Positions 1 to 9,338 of a stretch of 64,000 nucleotides of DNA are shown in pieces; the first letter of the stretch is position 1; each line of letters opens with the position of its first letter. Source of the DNA: Paulinella micropora (lineage: Eukaryota > Cercozoa > Imbricatea > Euglyphida > Paulinellidae); the NCBI GenBank assembly GCA_019918135.1, contig WBZZ01003287.1, positions 31,001 to 95,000 of the forward strand. The letters run 5' to 3'. The notes beneath the pieces were generated by a model. The model saw only the letters and a program-made list of their open reading frames with translations, made no database searches and was not told the DNA's origin. The position numbers were made by a program, and so were the translations under genes.

Positions 1-413
1 CCGCTACTCGCGTCCAGCTCGAGCCCGCCCCACTGCACGACGCTGAGCAGCGCGACGTTGCTGTGCTGCTGCTCGCGCCACGCCAGCGTCATGGCCCAGC
101 CGACGACAGGGCCCTCGATGATGCTAATGAACACGCCGGCGCTCGCAAACGTGTGCGTGCACGGTTCGGCCGACGAGCATGTCTGCACGGCCGTGTTGTC
201 GCCCCAGTATACCGTGAAAACCCCGGCCTGTGCTAGCTGTCGGCGGCGGGCGCCGGTGGCGGCTCCGGCCGGCAGCGTCCACACGGCGCCGCCCGCTGGC
301 ACAACCAGCTCTAGCACCAGGTCCGTCGGCACGGGGTCGCGCCACACGTACGGACAGTTGGCGGCCGCCAGCCACGCCGACCACAGCATGGACCCAAGGA
401 GGCAAGTGTTCAT
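1..413 (-). CDS. secreted BspA/DUF285-type surface protein, N-terminal part (runs off left edge)
   Basis: The frame opens with ATG at 413 on the minus strand and is still open at base 1, so about 137 residues are visible. Residues 1-18 look like a signal peptide (MNTCLLGSMLWSAWLAAA). The segment FTVYWGDNTAV, then HTFASAGVFISIIEG, then VVQWGGLEL matches the WGDxT...HTYxxAGxYxVxIxG...WG repeat seen upstream of the leucine-rich DUF285 repeats of BspA-like surface proteins; that family assignment is from memory. The repeats themselves would lie beyond the window. It probably acts outside the cell or on a virion or cell surface. Base composition matches the rest of the GC-rich block. The function in a virus is unknown. 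Confidence 0.6.
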   Translation of the reverse strand, partial: MNTCLLGSMLWSAWLAAANCPYVWRDPVPTDLVLELVVPAGGAVWTLPAGAATGARRRQLAQAGVFTVYWGDNTAVQTCSSAEPCTHTFASAGVFISIIEGPVVGWAMTLAWREQQHSNVALLSVVQWGGLELDASS

Positions 414-420
414 GGCAAAA

Positions 421-980
421 AAAAAGAGAGATTCTGCCTCTCCTTTTTTCTTTTCTTTCGTTTCTCTGTGCTCGACAGAGCCAAAAAAAAGAGGGCCCAA
501 TTCTTACTGATTCTTGTTGAAAAACCGGGGCCGCCAAGATCGAAATGTTTTTTTCATATGTATGGCAGAGAAATAAAGAAGAGGGAGGGGGTTTATGAGT
601 GCAAGAAAAAACAAGAGCCTGAAGAGACAAAGAGGGGGGGGGGGGAAGCCGGAACAGACAAGAAAGCTCATGAAAAAAAAAGGGAGGGAGAGAGATGGGG
701 AGGAGAGGACGCGAGCTTGTAACGAAACAAAGAAAGCGTGGGTACAGTGGTGAATTTGAGAAAACGGCCTTTGCACTCTCTTTGCTTTTTTGCGTTCCGC
801 GCCCCTCCCCCCCCTCGCTCCCCCGGCCTTTTCTTCTCTCTCTCTCTCTCTCTCTCCCTTTTGTTTTCTCGGGGGGGGGGGGGGGTTGGTGTGAGGGTCT
901 ATTTTTTGGTCAGTATTTACAAAAGCAAGGAAAAACAAAAGAAAGTCCCCTTTCCGTTCCTGCACACCACACCGGACCTT
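421..980. repeat. low-complexity spacer (A-rich, CT repeat, G runs)
   Basis: No credible gene is seen here. The stretch holds A runs, purine-rich tracts, a CT dinucleotide repeat near 836-857 and a G run near 871-884. Open frames across it on both strands are side effects of the low complexity. Confidence 0.6.
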
Positions 981-2147
981 ATGCCCAGCCGCTCAGAGGT
1001 CTCGAGCCAGATTTATCAGAAACTCACGCAACATCTCCAACGACACGAAATCTCTACGTCGCAGAATGTTGATGATGTTTGTAAACTGGTCGCACGCTTT
1101 CTGCTGGACAAGCTCGAGTGCCGCGCCACTTCTTCGCAGACGGGTCCACGCAAACAAGTTTATGTCTGGTTAGCGGACCTCGACTTGGGGGAGACCGTGG
1201 TACTCGCCAGCGCGTTGTTGTACCGCACCTTCCAACCCCTGTTAATCCCGAAAGGCCTCTTGGCGTGGGTCCTGTGGCACAGCACGCCCTTTGGCACGGT
1301 GGCTAAGGAATCTCCGGGGCTGTGGGCGGCGTTCCGTGTCCTCCAGTTCAGGTCGTTGGATCCGGTGAAACCTCTTGCCGGAAGTCTCGAGAACGCAATT
1401 TGCGACGACGTCATTAGCGGCAATATCAAACGCAAGAGCAGTCTGGCAACGCAAATAGCATCCTTTGGGCTAACCTGGCTGCTGGTCCGATTGCACACAG
1501 AGCAGCGACACAAAACCTATCTGCACGACATTATAAGAGAGAAACTGTTTGTGGAGAACGCCTTGCGATGGGGCCACGCCACCGCCCTAACCGACGCCCT
1601 GCGCCTACTGCAGTTTAACGTTGACGCCCCGGTGGAGCGGAACCAGACCAAGGCCACGCTGGCGTGGCACGCCGCCTACCAAGCCGAGCCATCGGAATTA
1701 GATTTCTGGTTGCTCGCGGGTGCGTCGCCCGCTGTCGGGGACAGTGTGCTGAGCGCCTGCTTGAAAAGCGAACAACCTTTCGGCAGACGCCTGGGCTGCC
1801 TGAAGGCCCTGCAAAAACACGCGCGGCTGGCTTACGGGGACGGGACCCTCAAGCCCCCGCTCAGCGGCGATGAAGTCGGCCGCGCGATCGAACAGTACAT
1901 GCTTGGGTGGCAGGAAAATCAACGGGACTCGCAAGAAGAGATGGAAGAGCTCGTCGGAGGGGCCCTGCGCTTGCAGCCGCCAAGAGAGGCCCGGCGCACA
2001 ACGGAGTCCGTGGGTGGTGTGCCTAACAACGTGGCGCATTGGCCAAGGTCCGCCGGCTCTCACTTCAAGAGGCCGAGCTACGAAGAAGAAGAAGACGACG
2101 ACGTCGGGCGTGTCACCAACATATTTCGAAAGGCAACAATTGTTTGA
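981..2147 (+). CDS. hypothetical protein, 388 aa
   Basis: The ATG at 981 is chosen because the open frame upstream of it translates the low-complexity spacer. The protein is uninterrupted and ends in TGA. It looks largely alpha-helical, with a well-mixed composition in the first 330 residues and an acidic, low-complexity C-terminus (EEEEDDDVGR). No catalytic motif, membrane segment or signal peptide was recognised. The next clear gene downstream is the H4-like gene on the same strand. It is one of the few undamaged genes in the GC-rich block. I do not recognise the family. Confidence 0.65.
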   Translation: MPSRSEVSSQIYQKLTQHLQRHEISTSQNVDDVCKLVARFLLDKLECRATSSQTGPRKQVYVWLADLDLGETVVLASALLYRTFQPLLIPKGLLAWVLWHSTPFGTVAKESPGLWAAFRVLQFRSLDPVKPLAGSLENAICDDVISGNIKRKSSLATQIASFGLTWLLVRLHTEQRHKTYLHDIIREKLFVENALRWGHATALTDALRLLQFNVDAPVERNQTKATLAWHAAYQAEPSELDFWLLAGASPAVGDSVLSACLKSEQPFGRRLGCLKALQKHARLAYGDGTLKPPLSGDEVGRAIEQYMLGWQENQRDSQEEMEELVGGALRLQPPREARRTTESVGGVPNNVAHWPRSAGSHFKRPSYEEEEDDDVGRVTNIFRKATIV

Positions 2148-2167
2148 GACCGTTGAATAGACTTTCA

Positions 2168-2546
2168 AACCCCCCCCCCCTCCCCCCCGCCTTTCGCGCC
2201 TCTCTCTCTCTCCCTCTTTTTTCCCTTTCGCCGGCTTGTCCCTCGACACATTTCTTTCTTTTCCCTTTGGTTTGGTTGTAGCCCCCCGCCGGCGGGAAAA
2301 AAACGGACCGCGACCCCCTTGGGGGCATTAAAAAAAGTTCATTTTCTTTTACCGACTGGTTTTTTTAATACTGACGGAAGGAAAAACGGGGAGGCGGGGG
2401 GGGGGGGGGGGGAGCCCAAGCATGCGCAACAAATCTCCCCCGGCTTCAAACCCCGCAAACTTAAAAAAAAAAGTAGACAGCACCCCCCCCCCCAACAAAA
2501 CGCGGGGTGGAACGCGAAGGGAGTGGGGGGGAGTGCGAGGCGGTGG
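2168..2546. repeat. homopolymer-rich spacer
   Basis: C runs near 2170-2185, a CT-rich tract, a long G run near 2396-2412 and a C run near 2482-2491 fill this spacer. No gene is supported. Confidence 0.6.
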
Positions 2547-3263
2547 ATGGAAGGGAAGGCCAAGAAGAAAATGAGGGAGGCGGGCTACGCGGAGCTGTGC
2601 GCTGCCAGCGCAAGGGCACAGGCAACCAGCGAGGCCCTGGAACGGTCGCGCCAAAAGCTCAACCCAGGGCTGGATCAGGCACAGCGCCTGGACCTGCTAG
2701 CAAGATTCAGCGGTTCTGTTTTCTGCTGCCCCGACCACGCGACCGACGGCTTCTGCCCGGTCGGCAGGATCAGGGCGTTGGAGTGCCTGCGCGACCTGGC
2801 CGTGCACGTGTTCCCCGGGCGGCCCGCGGTGCTGCTGGTCATGCCACTGCCATCCGTAGCACAGGCGGTGCTGGAGGCGTTGCCTTGCCGCGGCACTGAG
2901 CGCTGGCTGCGGCAGTACCAGCAACTGTGCAAGGTACTCAGGTTTCTGGGCGACGGCTCGTGGCTGCAACAGAACTGCGCCCGGTGGACCCTCCCCCCCC
3001 CCCACACACACACCTTATTCCCCCACACACACACACACCTTATTCCCCCCCCCCCCCCTCACCCCACCGTGTTTCTTCTCACCCCGGTGCGCCCCTCCCC
3101 AACCCCTCTCCCTCTCCCTCCCCCCTCCCCAAAAAAAACCAAGATGAGACAAAAGAGGATTTTGTCCCCCCCCCTTTCCCCTCTCTCGTTCCCTTTTTTG
3201 CCTGTGTTGGCCCCCCCCCCCCCCCGGAACCCCCTTCCTATGTCGGGAGGGGGGGGGCGGTAG
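2547..3263 (+). CDS. hypothetical protein with doubtful 3' end
   Basis: Residues coded from 2547 (or the in-frame ATG at 2571) to about 2990 have normal composition: a lysine-rich start, then AELCAASARAQ, helical segments and a cysteine-bearing stretch (FCCPDHATDGFC). After about 2990 the frame runs into CA repeats and C runs, giving a proline/histidine-rich tail that is probably not real. A length error in a C run may have hidden the true end near 2990-3060. No family is recognised. Confidence 0.4.
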   Translation: MEGKAKKKMREAGYAELCAASARAQATSEALERSRQKLNPGLDQAQRLDLLARFSGSVFCCPDHATDGFCPVGRIRALECLRDLAVHVFPGRPAVLLVMPLPSVAQAVLEALPCRGTERWLRQYQQLCKVLRFLGDGSWLQQNCARWTLPPPHTHTLFPHTHTHLIPPPPPHPTVFLLTPVRPSPTPLPLPPPSPKKTKMRQKRILSPPLSPLSFPFLPVLAPPPPRNPLPMSGGGGR

Positions 3264-3500
3264 CGAATGGATGTTGGGGGGGGGGGGGGGGTCGGTGGCG
3301 GGGGAGGAGGGGGCCCATTCGCTCCGCGCCTCTCTGCCCCCCCCCCCCCCCCCGGCCATCGGCCCCCCGCCCTCCCTCTCTCGTTGCCGGCCGAAACAAA
3401 AAAACGCAAGGTGGTGCCAAGGCTCTTTGGGTACACATTTCCAACAAAAGGCGCACAATCAAGCACCCCCACCCTTTGCTTTCTTTTTTTTACCCTTTCA
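2990..3500. repeat. C-run, CA-repeat and G-run spacer
   Basis: At least six runs of more than eight G or C, CA repeats at 3003-3045 and pyrimidine tracts occupy this stretch upstream of the H4-like gene. No gene is supported beyond the doubtful tail of the preceding frame. Confidence 0.6.
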
Positions 3501-3506
3501 CCTGCC

Positions 3507-4013
3507 ATGTCCGCGACCGAGAACAAGCACGACCGCGATGACGAGAACAAGGGCACGAAGCCAAGCGCGACGACAGTGGCAACCGAGGAGCCAGCCAAGC
3601 CAGCCCGCGACAAGCGCGAGAAACAGAGACCCCTAGCGCGCAGGCACAGACGCCGCGAGTGCCCCGAGGTGGGCATGCTGTGGCCCTCGGAAGTCAAGAT
3701 GCTGGCTAGACAGTGCAGGATCGGCCGGCTGGGCGGCAGGAAGTTGCGGCGCAGCGTGACGGACTCGCTCGACGACTTCGTGCGGGTCATGCACGAGCGC
3801 GTGGACCTGTACGGCGGGGAGAACTGCGGCCGCAAGACCGCCCGGGTCGAGGACGTGCTCAGGGCGTACAAGACGGGCTTCGGCCGCCGGCTGTACCTGG
3901 GCGTGGACGAGCCGCCCGCCAAGAAACGCCGCACTGTCAAGCGCGAGAAAGAAGAGGAAGAGGAACAGGAGGAGCGCGACCCCGCAACAGCAGCAGCAGC
4001 AGCATCGGACTGA
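3507..4013 (+). CDS. histone H4-like protein with long N- and C-terminal tails
   Basis: The 168-residue product carries an H4 histone fold at about residues 44-134. The motif RRHRR corresponds to the KRHRK basic patch of H4, EVKMLARQCRIGRL to the alpha-1/L1 region, SVTDSLDDFVRVMHERV to alpha-2, and GRKTARVEDVLRAYK to the KRKTVTAMDVVYALK segment with the final helix. Eukaryotic H4 has about 103 residues; the excess lies in a charged N-terminal tail and a Glu-rich, Ala-rich C-terminal tail that H4 lacks. The glycine/lysine acetylation tail of H4 is not conserved. It would pair with the H3-like protein encoded at 21983-22498 to wrap viral DNA. Viral core histones are known in medusaviruses, marseilleviruses and mirusviruses. 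The start is the ATG after a polypyrimidine tract. The frame is intact. Confidence 0.88.
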   Translation: MSATENKHDRDDENKGTKPSATTVATEEPAKPARDKREKQRPLARRHRRRECPEVGMLWPSEVKMLARQCRIGRLGGRKLRRSVTDSLDDFVRVMHERVDLYGGENCGRKTARVEDVLRAYKTGFGRRLYLGVDEPPAKKRRTVKREKEEEEEQEERDPATAAAAASD

Positions 4014-4329
4014 CAAAATTCAACACACGGGAATAGCCGGCCAGTCTAGATGGAGCAGACAAGTAACAATCTTTCTTTTAATTAAAACAAAAAAAAAACC
4101 CCAAGAGACAAAGATTTCTGGCTATCACCAGATCAAGCGGGGAGGGTGGGGCCGATCAAAAAAAGTGCTAGCTACCAGAGTGGAAAGTGTTTTTTTCTTT
4201 CTTTGCGTGGTTCAGCAGAAATCTCTCCTTCGGATCCCCCATCCCTTTTGTTCCTGCAGCTTTTCCTCTCTCTGTCTCTGCTTGTTCTCCTTGCACGTTC
4301 TTTTTGTGCGCAGGCCCCCGTCCATTCAC

Positions 4330-5290
4330 TCAGTTGAACTCGCTTGAACTCGCTTGCGTACTCCTTTTGGAACCAGCTTTCTCCAACGTAGGAACGCCGC
4401 CGGCTTTGATGGTTGCCACATCGGCCTGGAGCTCTTGCATCATTTTGATTAGCTCTTGTATAGTCTTGCCTTCGTTGGCCCCTTCAACATGGCTCACCAA
4501 CTGTCGATATTCCTCTTTTGTCGCTTCCGGGTCGTCCGGCCATTTGCACGGGTTCGAATCGCACTTCATCCAGGTGATCATGGCTATGAAGTATTTCGCG
4601 ACCGCAAAGGAGTTGCCGATCACGGACAGGAGGCTGGAAGCAGCCCACATCATGGCATTCTGTAAGGAGCATTCTCCGCCGTCATTGGCGTTGTCGGTCA
4701 GGACGCAGTTGTTGCAGATAGTAGTAGCGTTGGCGTCCCTGCCAGTTCTCAGCATTACCTACCACTCCATACCAGCCCTGTCCAAATTCGGGTTGCTGAG
4801 GATCATTATCTCCTCCTTGTTGTTATGGATGTTGTTCATGACCATGAGCGACAGCGACAGCAGCAGCAGCGTCATGATGAAGCCGGCCATGTGGATCAGC
4901 AGGTGATTTCTGTAGCCGTAGAACTTGATCACGTTTTTCAGCACTGCCGTGAGTTCTGGACGAAGAATACATATCTTTCCACACGGTCGAGAAAAAGAAA
5001 AAGGCCACGAACAGCGACGCCGCCGTGACGGCTATGCCCGTGATAATCAGGCCTCGGCTCGTTTTGAAGATTTGGGATTCGGTGCCAAAACCTTCGCCTA
5101 CCGCATACGGCCTGTCATCGAACATGTGCCTCATGCTGAAAGAGGCAGAGGCCAGATGCAAGGACATACCACCGGCCGAGAAAAGCCACATAAAAACATA
5201 AAAACTCGACGCATACTTATCCTCCTCTGTCTTCGGGCCGCTCTCGCTGCTGGCTTCAAAGGGCATCGCCGGGGATACTTTAGCAGGCAT
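4330..5290 (-). pseudogene. multi-pass membrane protein, broken by one frameshift and one in-frame TAG
   Basis: Reading from the ATG at 5290, the first frame gives two hydrophobic segments (around YVFMWLFSAGGM and GLIITGIAVTAASLFVAFF). Between about 4945 and 4990 the coding sense moves to another frame, which gives a third segment (GFIMTLLLLSLSLMVM). A TAG at 4759-4761 interrupts that frame, but it continues in register with a cysteine-bearing loop (TTICNNCVL), a fourth hydrophobic segment and a hydrophilic C-terminus with a short coiled-coil-like stretch. The hydrophobic pattern continues across both breaks, so this was one gene of about 320 codons. Its role is unknown; a virion or host membrane protein is possible. 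The opposite-strand frame covering 4187-4906 is a shadow. Confidence 0.6.
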
Positions 5291-5390
5291 TGTTTTTTCT
5301 TTCTTGAGCGCAAAGAAAACAAAAGGGCTGTACGTGTGAGCAGCCCTCCGGGTGTGTGTTTGTACCAGCGCAAAAGTTCGTTCGCACAAT

Positions 5391-5995
5391 CTTGGTTATT
5401 AAAATACAGTCTTGAATAGAACGTGCAAATCTTGCCCAAAAACTTTTTAAAAAGTTACAAGGAAAAAGAAACTACTCTCTATTCCCCCCCCCCCCCCCCG
5501 AGGTTGGCAAAACTAACACTTTTTCCCCTCCCTTTTTTTGTCTCTTTTCATTGCATGTTAATATGATGTTTTTCTTTTTTTTCGGGGATGGGACGTGCGG
5601 GAGAGAAAAAGGGGGGGGGGGGGGAACGGCGGGGGACACGGGCTTTTTGTGAGTACAAAAAGGCGGCTACAACCACCATTCTCTCTCTCCCTCCCACTCT
5701 CAATTTCTCGATTCCCTTGTCCATGCTCGTATACGAAAAAAAGGGAAAGATCAAGCCGCTGGCACACAGAGAGAGAGAGAGAGAGAGAGGAGGGGGGGGG
5801 AGGGGCAACTACGGTGCCAACAGTCTCTCTTGCTCTCTCCCCCCCCTCCCCAAGAAAGCAGAAGAAAACTAGCCCTCCCGTCCCCCTCCCCACTTTCTCT
5901 CCCCGCACCCTCCCCCCGGCGGCCCGTGCAAATTGTGCCTTCTCCTTTTCCCTTCCGCTCTACCCACACCCGCTTTGGGAGCGCACGGGTTTCCT
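5391..5995. repeat. low-complexity spacer
   Basis: This stretch holds a C run at 5485-5500, a G run near 5611-5622, a GA repeat at 5767-5789 and pyrimidine tracts. No gene is supported on either strand. Confidence 0.6.
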
Positions 5996-6799
5996 TTAAT
6001 TCGTCTTTGGGCCAGCCCGCAGCCTGGCGCTGTGCAATCGTTTGTCAGGTCCTTTGCCATCGCTGTCCCCCCTCAGGGCTTTTCTCGGCGGCGCTGCTGC
6101 CATCTGCTTGTCTTCTTGGATGATGTAGGACCACCGAAGTTCGGAGCCCGCCCTGAAGACGGGGTTCTGCCCCGTGCCGCAGGTCAGGTACGGCCGGCGG
6201 AGGCCCGGACGTTTGTACGCGGGCTTCTTGAGGACCAGCAAAGGCTGCTGGTCGCCGCTGTTGACCAGCTGCGCGGAGCCCTGGTACCGTAGCGCGGGCG
6301 GCAGTTCGAACACGATGGAGTTTGGCGCGCGGAGAAAGCGCTGCCACGTGCCATCGTGCAGCGCCAGGCGTTTCAGGATCTGGGCTTGTTGCCACTTGTA
6401 CAGCTCGAGCAAGCCGAAGCCGTCGACCGCCTCCCAAGACAGGAAGTGCGTGGCGCGCGAACGTTGCGGTGCAATCGCAAGCTTTGGGTGCGTGATGACG
6501 CTCCCGTCGAAGAAAATGCCGCCTCCTACATTGTCGGGGTTTATTTCCATGGTAGTAAACGCTCCGAAGTTGTCGCCACCGTCGTCGACGGCAACGGCGA
6601 ACACAGTGTGCCCGAGGGTGCCCAGCGCGGTGCCCTTGAGGTTGGGGTCGTCCGCACGCGGCCACCCGTAGGGCTCCTTGAGGCAGGCCGCGCACGCGGG
6701 CGCCGGTCTCCAGAGACGCACTCCGTCGGGGGCAGTGTGCAGGTCACCGGCAGCCCAGGCGCAGCGACAGATTACGCACAGCTTTGGAAGATTCGCCAT
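5996..6799 (-). CDS. hypothetical protein with N-terminal CxxC zinc-binding motifs, 267 aa
   Basis: The ATG at 6799 is preferred over an upstream one because it starts just before a paired-cysteine motif, CVICRCAW...CAACL, at residues 8-40. That motif could bind one zinc ion, in the manner of treble-clef or RING-like proteins. The rest is globular, with aromatic-rich segments (HFLSWEAVDGFGLLELYKW) and a basic C-terminus. The frame is intact and ends in TAA. No family is recognised. Regulation or nucleic-acid binding is a guess from the zinc motif alone. Confidence 0.55.
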   Translation of the reverse strand: MANLPKLCVICRCAWAAGDLHTAPDGVRLWRPAPACAACLKEPYGWPRADDPNLKGTALGTLGHTVFAVAVDDGGDNFGAFTTMEINPDNVGGGIFFDGSVITHPKLAIAPQRSRATHFLSWEAVDGFGLLELYKWQQAQILKRLALHDGTWQRFLRAPNSIVFELPPALRYQGSAQLVNSGDQQPLLVLKKPAYKRPGLRRPYLTCGTGQNPVFRAGSELRWSYIIQEDKQMAAAPPRKALRGDSDGKGPDKRLHSARLRAGPKTN

Positions 6800-7019
6800 C
6801 ACTGGCCGAGGTTCTCGTCGGCTAACTTCGAGTTTTTCCTGACCCCAAAAAAACAGTGCGAAAGAGACAATGGCTATCTTCTGGCTTCTGGCAGTGCAAG
6901 AAACAAACGTGGCAAAAAACGAATCAGCATCGTCGTCTATAAAAAAGGCAGACACTAGACCACCCCCTCCTCTCCAAGGACAGACGTTTACACAAAGAAA
7001 AAGAAATTGAATGCAGCTT

Positions 7020-7965
7020 GCAGGGAATCACACATTTTGCAAAAATCATATACACAGAAAAAAACAAGGCACCGATACACACACACTGTCCAAACAAACA
7101 AGCACACACAAAACACAAAAAATCAATACCCGTAAACAGGCATACACAAAAAGCAATACCCGTAAACAGGCATACACAAAACAGCAATACCCGTAAAACA
7201 AGCATACAAACACATACACCAAAATTAGTCACAAAAAGGCATACACACACGCAGATATTAAAATACGACACATACACAAACAAAAAAAACTCTCGAGGCA
7301 TAAACACACAGACAAACATGACGCACATACACACGACGATACACTACGATACACGACGATACACGACGATACACGACGATACACGACGATACACGACGAT
7401 ACACGACGATACACGACGATACACGACGATACACGACGATACACGACGATACACGAAAACATATAAACACACACGATGATACACACGAAAACATATAAAC
7501 ACACACGACGATACACACGAAAACATATAAACACACACGACGATACACATACACACACAAGCATTGCTTGCAAAAACAACATACAAGCACACATATACCA
7601 AGATTACTCGCAATGGTACACACACGACGATACACACACGACGATACACACGAAAACATATAAACACACACGACGATATACACGAAAACATAGAAACACA
7701 CACGACGATACACATACACACACAAGCATTGCTTGCAAAAACAACATACAAGCACACACATACCAACATTACTCGCAATGGTACATGCGCAGGTATTACA
7801 CACTGACATCATCATAGATATACACACGACGATACACACACGACGATACACACACGACGATACACACACGACGATACACACACGACGATACACACACGAC
7901 GATACACACACGACGATACACACACGACGATACACACACGACGATACACACACACATATTCGCGC
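7020..7965. repeat. compound CA/CGACGATA tandem-repeat locus
   Basis: There are three layers. A roughly 29-bp unit containing AATACCCGTAAACAGGCAT is repeated near 7120-7205. A 10-bp unit, ACACGACGAT, is repeated about 12 times at 7335-7456. A 14-bp variant with extra AC dinucleotides is repeated at 7618-7660 and about ten times at 7825-7950. Between them a roughly 90-bp segment with TTGCTTGCAAAAACAACATA occurs twice (7556-7616 and 7730-7793). Open frames through here are repetitive on all registers and are not credible genes. Confidence 0.85.
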
Positions 7966-8511
7966 CAAATCACAGCCGTGTATTAGCACTGACCATTTTC
8001 GCCTCTCCTCACTTCGAGTCGTCACCAACCCCTCTCTACCCCACCCAGCCCCACCTTTTACCAGTCTTGTGACTTATTGTGACTTACAGCCCATTGTGCA
8101 GTATTGTGCACCCCCTCCACATATTGCGTGCGAGATTGTTAGCCAACGCTTTTTTCTTGGCCCCCCCCTCTTCATGAACCCTTCGAGCGCCAAGACGAAT
8201 TACGCAGTGTGTCACTTTCTTTTTTTTTTCCTTTAGGCCCTTGATTTCTTTCCTGTGCTGTCTGAATTTGCGAGTGAGTGTGTATGTCTTTCTTACCGAC
8301 GTCTGCTTGTTTCAGACGGGGAGGGGGTCCTACGTGCTCTTTGTTTCTTTCATCCTCTTTGGTAGGCAGCACGGTCTTTGTACAGATGATGCAAGAAGAC
8401 TGGAAATCCCAACCTGACTGCAGGGGTCCAGCGTAGAGTTAATGAAAGGGTTGTTGTCTTGTACGAGCAGCTCTGCGAGCCCGTCTTTTATTTTTACTCA
8501 TAGTACTCACA
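7966..8511. other. unassigned spacer
   Basis: This is a mixed-composition stretch with no convincing frame, hairpin or repeat. It may hold further remnants of the pseudogene to its right. Confidence 0.4.
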
Positions 8512-8985
8512 CTAAGACTTTTGATATTTACTTCTAATTTGGAGTCTCTTGGCTAGGGGTGCGATCTGCTCGCCACACCTGCGGCAAGGATGCGTAGCGC
8601 CGCCCTTTTGTGCCAGCAGTAGGACCGTAAATCCTTCGCGATCTTTGTGATCATACTCGTTTAACAAGCCAAGAGACCAACTCTTCTCGTTGTTCTCTTT
8701 TTTGCTCTTCTAACTCTCGGCAGAAGCTTAGTAAGGAAGCCAGACGTAGTCAAGGGCTTGCCAAACGTGTCTTGTATCGCGTGTTTCATTTCCTTGTCTA
8801 TCGTTTCATACTATGTCGCACGGAACTCTCGATCTGTACATCCTTTTGCTCAAGCTCTTCAATCTGTGCCTCAAGAAGTTCTCCAATCTCCTTTTCTGTA
8901 TTTCTTAAGATACCCAGAGGTGCCTTCGCATGCTGAACCGATTGTCGCTGTACCAATCCTGCTTGGGCTTGTCCACAATCGGAAT
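8512..8985 (-). pseudogene. heavily frameshifted gene remnant with a CxxC motif
   Basis: On the minus strand, coding-like segments follow one another in different frames: VDKPKQDWYSDNRFSMRRH, then EKEIGELLEAQIEELEQKD (a coiled coil), then MKHAIQDTFGKPLTTSGFL, then ELEEQKREQREELVSWLV, and finally DREGFTVLLLAQKGGATHP followed by CRRCGEQIAP and a TAG at 8512-8514. Each looks like protein and none reads into the next without an indel. The order suggests one gene of about 160 residues with at least four frame breaks. The family is unknown. No frame here exceeds about 65 codons. Confidence 0.45.
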
Positions 8986-9338
8986 CTTAAAAGCTGCGCA
9001 CGGCAGCTACGACTTCTTTACTGTGTGTCGTCTGCTACTTACCGCCTTTTCTTAAGTCTTTTCTACCAGTGATCTTTTTCAGAAACAAGAGAGATTCTTC
9101 GTTCGTTTGTCTCTTCTTACCAGGCGTACCGCGGGAACGGCCATCCCTCCACCTCCCCCCCCCCCCTCTCTCTCTCTCCCTTGCCTTCGGGTCGCTCTGC
9201 TTCTTTTCTTTTTTTCTCACAACCCCCCCCCCCCCCCCTCAAATGACGAGAAATTTGGCTGGCCGCAGATATCACCTGAAAGGGGGGGAAAAGCGGCCCA
9301 ACCCCTCTCCCTCCCCGTTTCTCTCTCGCTCGCTTCTA
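8986..9338. other. spacer with C and T runs
   Basis: C runs lie near 9158-9167 and 9224-9238, with CT-rich tracts between. A short lysine-rich minus-strand frame at its left edge may belong to the neighbouring pseudogene. Nothing else is supported. Confidence 0.45.

Noticed and set aside
738-980. N-terminal extension of the 388-aa protein to base 738
   Set aside because: The added residues translate a CT repeat and a G run; the ATG at 981 begins normal composition.
4187-4906. 239-aa plus-strand protein
   Set aside because: It is the opposite-strand shadow of the membrane-protein pseudogene, which has the better hydrophobic pattern and cysteine loop.
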